From assembly GCA_946902875.1 (NCBI GenBank), contig OX336342.1, positions 11,215,523-11,279,522 on the forward strand: DNA of 64,000 nucleotides. Direction: 5' to 3'. The stretch's first letter is position 1; the number at the start of each line of letters is the position of its first letter. The notes below the pieces were generated by a model that was given only the letters and a program-made list of their open reading frames with translations, had not been told where the DNA came from and did not search any database. The stretch comes from Nematopogon swammerdamellus. Its lineage: Eukaryota; Arthropoda; Insecta; Lepidoptera; Adelidae. Positions 53,301 through 59,300 of this stretch are shown piece after piece. The position numbers were made by a program, and so were the translations under genes.

Positions 53301-56300
53301 TCCAGATTGTTGGGGTGACAGTCGATACGATCTCTGCATCATTAAAGAGTTTGCCAGATTGTTGGGGTGACAGTCGATACGATCTCTGCATCATTAAAGA
53401 GTTTGCCAGATTGTTGGGGGGACAGTCGATACGATCTATGCATCATTAAAGGGTTTGCCAGATTGTTGTGTTGACAGTCGATACGATCTCTGCATCATTA
53501 AAGAGTTTTCCAGATTGTTGGGGTGACAGTCGATACGATCTCTGCATCATTAAAGGGTTTGCCAGATTGTTGGGGTGACAGTCGATACGATCTCTGCATT
53601 GTTGGGTTGACTCAGGTCTTAGTGGAGGGATCTGTTGCACCCACTAAATCTGAACGATTAATGGACTGAAATCGTCATGACATCTTCGAATAATGTCCGA
53701 ACTAGATTTTACTGCGGTACACCATATTTTGATACAGTAAGTCCAGACGGGTTTTTTATACATTGGTGTAAAATTAGCTTGGATTCAAGTGACAATTTGT
53801 TGACAATCGAAATACAAATATTGAACAATACCTTATCGAGCACCTTCATGTGCCACTGGGCGAACTGCTCGTGCAGTGTGTCCCGCTCGTGCGGCGCCAG
53901 TGCCGGGTTCAACGCGGCCAGTCGCCACATCACCACCACCTGCCCAATGCAGAGGAATCATATCTTGAGATCCTATGGATCCTTTTCGTGGGAACTTTGA
54001 ATAGTATTTTTTTTCTATTATTTTAACATACAGTACAAGTAAATAACATCGAGCTTTAGAAGGAGACAATCCGGTTGTAGGGTGTCACAAATTTGCATGC
54101 TCTACAACCGCCGCGCGCCACACACAAGCACCACAAGTGTCACAACTACAAGTATGGCTCGCCCACCTTTGTGAGTTAAAACATGTGTAAGTTAATTATT
54201 TCATTACTGAAACTAACACATGTAACTAATTTATTGAAAAAAAAAACTCTCAGGTAGTTACTTAAGCAATAAAAGGAGAGATAAATATCTGTAAAATGTA
54301 TGAATGGACAAATGAATAAATTCCTTTGAATTATAAAATGAGTCATACGTAGTTTCCATTGGCTGACATGCAATTTGAAAATTATTTTTAAATACAGGCA
54401 GGCAGGCAGACAGACAAGCACGATTCGACAAAACACGGTACCTCATCACAGAGGGAGGAGCAGGCGTGCTGGGAGGCTGAGCTGCCCCCTCCCCCGCTAT
54501 GCTTGCCCCCGCTGCCGCCACCCCAAGCCACTAGCGCAGCCTTCGTGCTGTACCACCACACCACTATCTGTAATTCGTAAACATACATATAACTATTGAT
54601 CACACTCTGAGGAAGAAATACATTGTGTTGCACTATGCAGATGTTTTTTTTTTTTCCACATAGCCTCTTCAATCCGATATACTATTGCAAACATGGCGTT
54701 CTAAAATCTTTTATTTATAATTTTTTTTCATGAAAGTCTGTGGTCCAGAGGTCTTTGAAACAGCTAAATCTATCCATCTCACTTCCTGAAACCACCCTGA
54801 GCTAGGCACATTTGCGAAATATTAAAGCTTTATCCAGCTAGTTAACTTAAGTAAAGTAACGTTTGAAGACCATATTGACAGTATCAGAAAAAACACTCTC
54901 TGTAACAATTCCACACCCTAGCGGTGAACAGAGAAACAATCTTGAGAAACAATGGGTTATCAAAAGACAAATGTCAAGAACAATTTTTTTATTATTTTTA
55001 TTCATAAAAAAAATTTAAGCCTGTGAAGGGTTGGATACCAAGAAATAAGGAATTACAAGATATAAGAATATAGGATAACAACATTAGAATTTGCTGGCCA
55101 GCCAGCTTACTACACTCTCTGTGAGAAAAGGCTCTAGAGACAAGACATCTGGATTTGTGACCAGAAGTACAATAGTCCAGTTGACCAGCATCTTCGATGG
55201 AGGGTGCACTCATCAAGCCTGAACCACGCCACACACTTTCATATAGTCTGAAGACTGATCGCACATAGTTAAAATATATAAATAATAAAATATTATTATT
55301 TTTCCATTGTTTCGCCCCCAAAACATATGATAGAAGCAAAGTTTACATCACAATAAAAACTTGTGCAACCAACTAAAGTTGTTCAGGCATAGACATAGTC
55401 ATATAGTTCCAGAACCCGCCAAATCCATTTCTCTAAAAAAAGTAGTTATTAACCGTTTCGTTTATTATTTTCCATTTCTGTATAGATATCATGTTCCAAA
55501 CACAACCAAATCTGGAGAGAATCGCAAAGAAAAATTAACATTCGTTCCAATAACCGCCAGCTCCCTCGTCCTTTTAACGGCCGGGTATTTATCGAGGTAT
55601 AGTTTTTCGTCGTACTATAAACAGAGTTGGCGGTTTATGGAACTATATGACTCATTTAAAGATTCAAGCAGATGATGAAATATATGTTGAAAGTCTACAA
55701 ATAAATATTTTTTATATGCAGAATGTTTGCCAAAATTACACTATACCAGTTCGATAAGTTAATTTTTTTTCTCAGCATTTTAGATATTGCACAAGATAGA
55801 TCGGTTTTATTAAATAATAATAAACAACAACTGCCAAAGAAAAAATATATGCACTTAATACAAAACAATTAATAAATAGAGGAGGTAAACACCTAACAAA
55901 TAAAAATAGTTAAAAAAAGAGTTGGCGATATGTTTAAAAATTAATCTAAAAAAAAAATTATAAAATCCAAAATAATTATAAAAATCTGTCAAGTGCGAGT
56001 TTTACTCGCGCACGGAGGTTTCCGTATCTATCCGCTATCAATAATATCCGCCTATCCGCTCAGGTGGCATGGTCTTCGAATTTTAATTTCGAAGATATGT
56101 AGGACGATCGGAGAGAAGCCTCAATGAGGTCGATCGTAATTTACGGTGGGAAAATGACAGCACCTCAATGAGGTTGTTGGCAATTGAGCGGTTATCTTTT
56201 GTCTTTCAACAATGCAATGTATAAAAGCCTGTGGCGCAAACTATTATTAAATAGTGTGACTAATCGATTTTTTGTACGTTTGTTGTATGGGAGCCCCCCT

Positions 56301-59300
56301 TAATTTTTAACTTTTTCTTATTTTTCTCATTTGTTGTTATATCCGCCAAAGTAACACAAATTCTGTGAAAATTTCAACGGGCTACCTATTACGGTTCAAG
56401 AGATACAGCCCTCGAACAGACGGACGGACGGACAGACGGCGGAGGCTTATAGGCTTCCGTACGGGATACGGAACCTAAAAGCCGCGCCAGGAAATAAAAG
56501 CTACGACAGTCAAAAGAGTGAATACCCTCAGAGCGGTCCGAGAGGGAGGGAGGATGAACCGCTCACCGATCGATATCTCTGACAACCTTGGCATGAATAT
56601 GGACTTGAAATGCTCGAAGTGTGGGAAACAATATAAGCGAAAAATCTGGCTAGAAAAGCACGTGAAGGAGAAACATAGCGACAGTGAAGCAGGGCAGAAA
56701 GCGCCTGTAAGTTCTCCACCTGACACTATTGACAGAGTACAACCTCACACGTCACAAAGTGTTGCGCAACCTTCCTCTCACCATGAAGCATTTTCGCCCA
56801 GAGACCGACTAAGCTTACCGAGCATATCCGAGACCACTTGGAAGCAACATGATCGATGCCTAGCCGAAAGACTTGACCTCCCAGGCTGCAGGCAGAGTCC
56901 CGAAGATCAGCTGTATGACTTCCAGGGAACAATTTACAATTACTTCTCCGAATTGTACCCTGTTCGCTATCACCACAACCCAATGGAAAGAGAAAACACT
57001 TTCAAAGCAAAGCTTAGGAGAAGGAAGAGAGAGTTGATAAAGCAGCTAAGGAAGGCTAAAGCCTCAGGAGACAGAAATCTATGCCACCAATTAGCCAGAG
57101 CGATGAGATCTATCCTAAAACTCATCCAGAAAGTAGCTGAGCAAATTACGGTTGCTGGCAATGAATTTCGAAAGGCTCAGAATATAGCAGCTTTCGAGAA
57201 GAACCCCTTTTACTTCGCCAAAAAAGCTTTTAAGGAACAGCAGGGTACAATTAGGTTAAGTACGGACGAGATGTTCAACTACTTTAAATCCACATATACC
57301 ACCCCGGAGGCAGATATAACTTACAGGGATCCACCAGCTCCAAAACCCAAAGAACCTGCTCTAGCATTTGATGCTGATTCACCGACGATGGAAGAGCTGG
57401 AATACCACATAAAAAGGAAACCAAATAGTTCCGCCCCGGGACCCGATGGCATACCATACATCATATACAAAAAATGTCCATCAGTGCGGAAACACATGTT
57501 GAACATCTACAAAAGAATTTGGACGAACAGAGAAGTGCCAGACTGTCTTGGTAAAGCCGTGTTTGTTCTTCTACCAAAAAAGAAAGAAGTTACTGATCCC
57601 AAGGATATTAGACCTATAGCCCTTACGAACACAATTTCGAAAATATTCTTCTCCATTATACAGGCCAGACTACTCAAACACATGTGTACCAACGACTACT
57701 TACCGAAGAAGTACCAGAAAGGTTTTCTCCCAAGAGTTGCAGGGTGCCTCGAACATAATTCTTTGCTGACTGAATGTCTTAGAGATGCAAGGAAGAATGA
57801 GAGACAATTAACTGCCACGTGGTTAGACTTTGAAAACGCCTTCGGTTCGGTGCGCCATGAGTTACTATTAAAGGCGCTAGAGTGGTATAATGTGCCACCT
57901 CTGATCTGTAATATAATAGCCTCCTACTACAAAAAACTTTCCTTTGTAATACAAGTAAAAGGCGAAACGGAGAAGACACCAGAAATTCGTTACGGCATAG
58001 GACTTTTCCAGGGTTGCTGCCTCTCTCCTGTCACATTTAACATTGTTATCAACATTCTAATTGATACGCTTGTCGTAAAAGAAAACAAATGGGGATACAG
58101 GTTCAAATATGGAGACACATATATGGCGGCCATCCTGGCATTTGCGGATGATATTACGCTGTTAACCCGCAATCCAAAACAAAATCAGGCGCTTCTTAAG
58201 GTGGTGGATGACTATTGTGAATGGACCAAAGGGATGAAGATAAAACCAGCGAAGTGCTACTGTTTGAGCTTAACCAGGAAAGGTTCAAAGTTTACCTCGA
58301 GCAATCCAGGTCTGACAGTAGCCGGAAAACCAATCGCAACCGTGGCTGACGAAGCTCCTTTTAAATTCTTGGGCAAAAGGATCACCAGCAGAGGAAAGGA
58401 GCATCCTACTGATGATATTGTCCAACTTTTCGAAGAGAGCCTCCGCCAAACTGACAATCTTCCCCTCCTGGGTACACAAAAGGCATGGATTTACGATAAC
58501 TACCTGACATCAAAACTTTCATGGCCATTTCTCGTCTACGACTTCACAAAGCAAAACCTGACTAAATTAGACTCGTATGTGACCAGATTCCTGAAATCAT
58601 GGTTTGGACTGGCTCACCCGGCTGACTCGTCAACGCTATACAGATCTCACAATAACTTTGGACTGAACATTAAGAAACCGTCGATATTTTATCAAAAGGC
58701 GAGAATAGCCAAACGATGTATACTCAAAGACTCCAATGATAGCGCTATTCAAGCCTTACCCAACACATCACTATCAGATGAACTGGAATCGAGACTCGAC
58801 TTCTACAAATCATTCCAAGTTGGTACACGCACCAATAGATCTGGATTGGGCATAGAAACAGCAAAGTCTGATAAAGAAATACTGAAAGGTTTTGCTCAGG
58901 AGGACATGGAACAAGGCTTCAAACTTCACGCCTTAAACCTAGAAATGCAGAATGATTGGCTAACAGTGGGTGACTTCTGCATCCCTCCTGCATTGAAGTG
59001 GAAATCCATAATATACAACTGGTCCCCTGAGCTGCTTAAGTTCTACTTAAATGCATTCCAGCTTACTCTCCCCGACCCGAGTAACCTAGTTAGATGGGGG
59101 AAATCTACAAATCGACTATGCCCGTCATGTAAGGAGTTCGTAGGCACGGCCAAACATTTGTTATGCGGATGCAAAATACTACTTGAGCGAGGCCAGTATT
59201 CCTACCGTCATGATAAAGTCCTCCAAATCATCAGAGAGGCCATCAACCTGTCAATTGCACGGACCAGGAAAGGGCAAACCAGTAGCGGCTTCCAGAAGGT

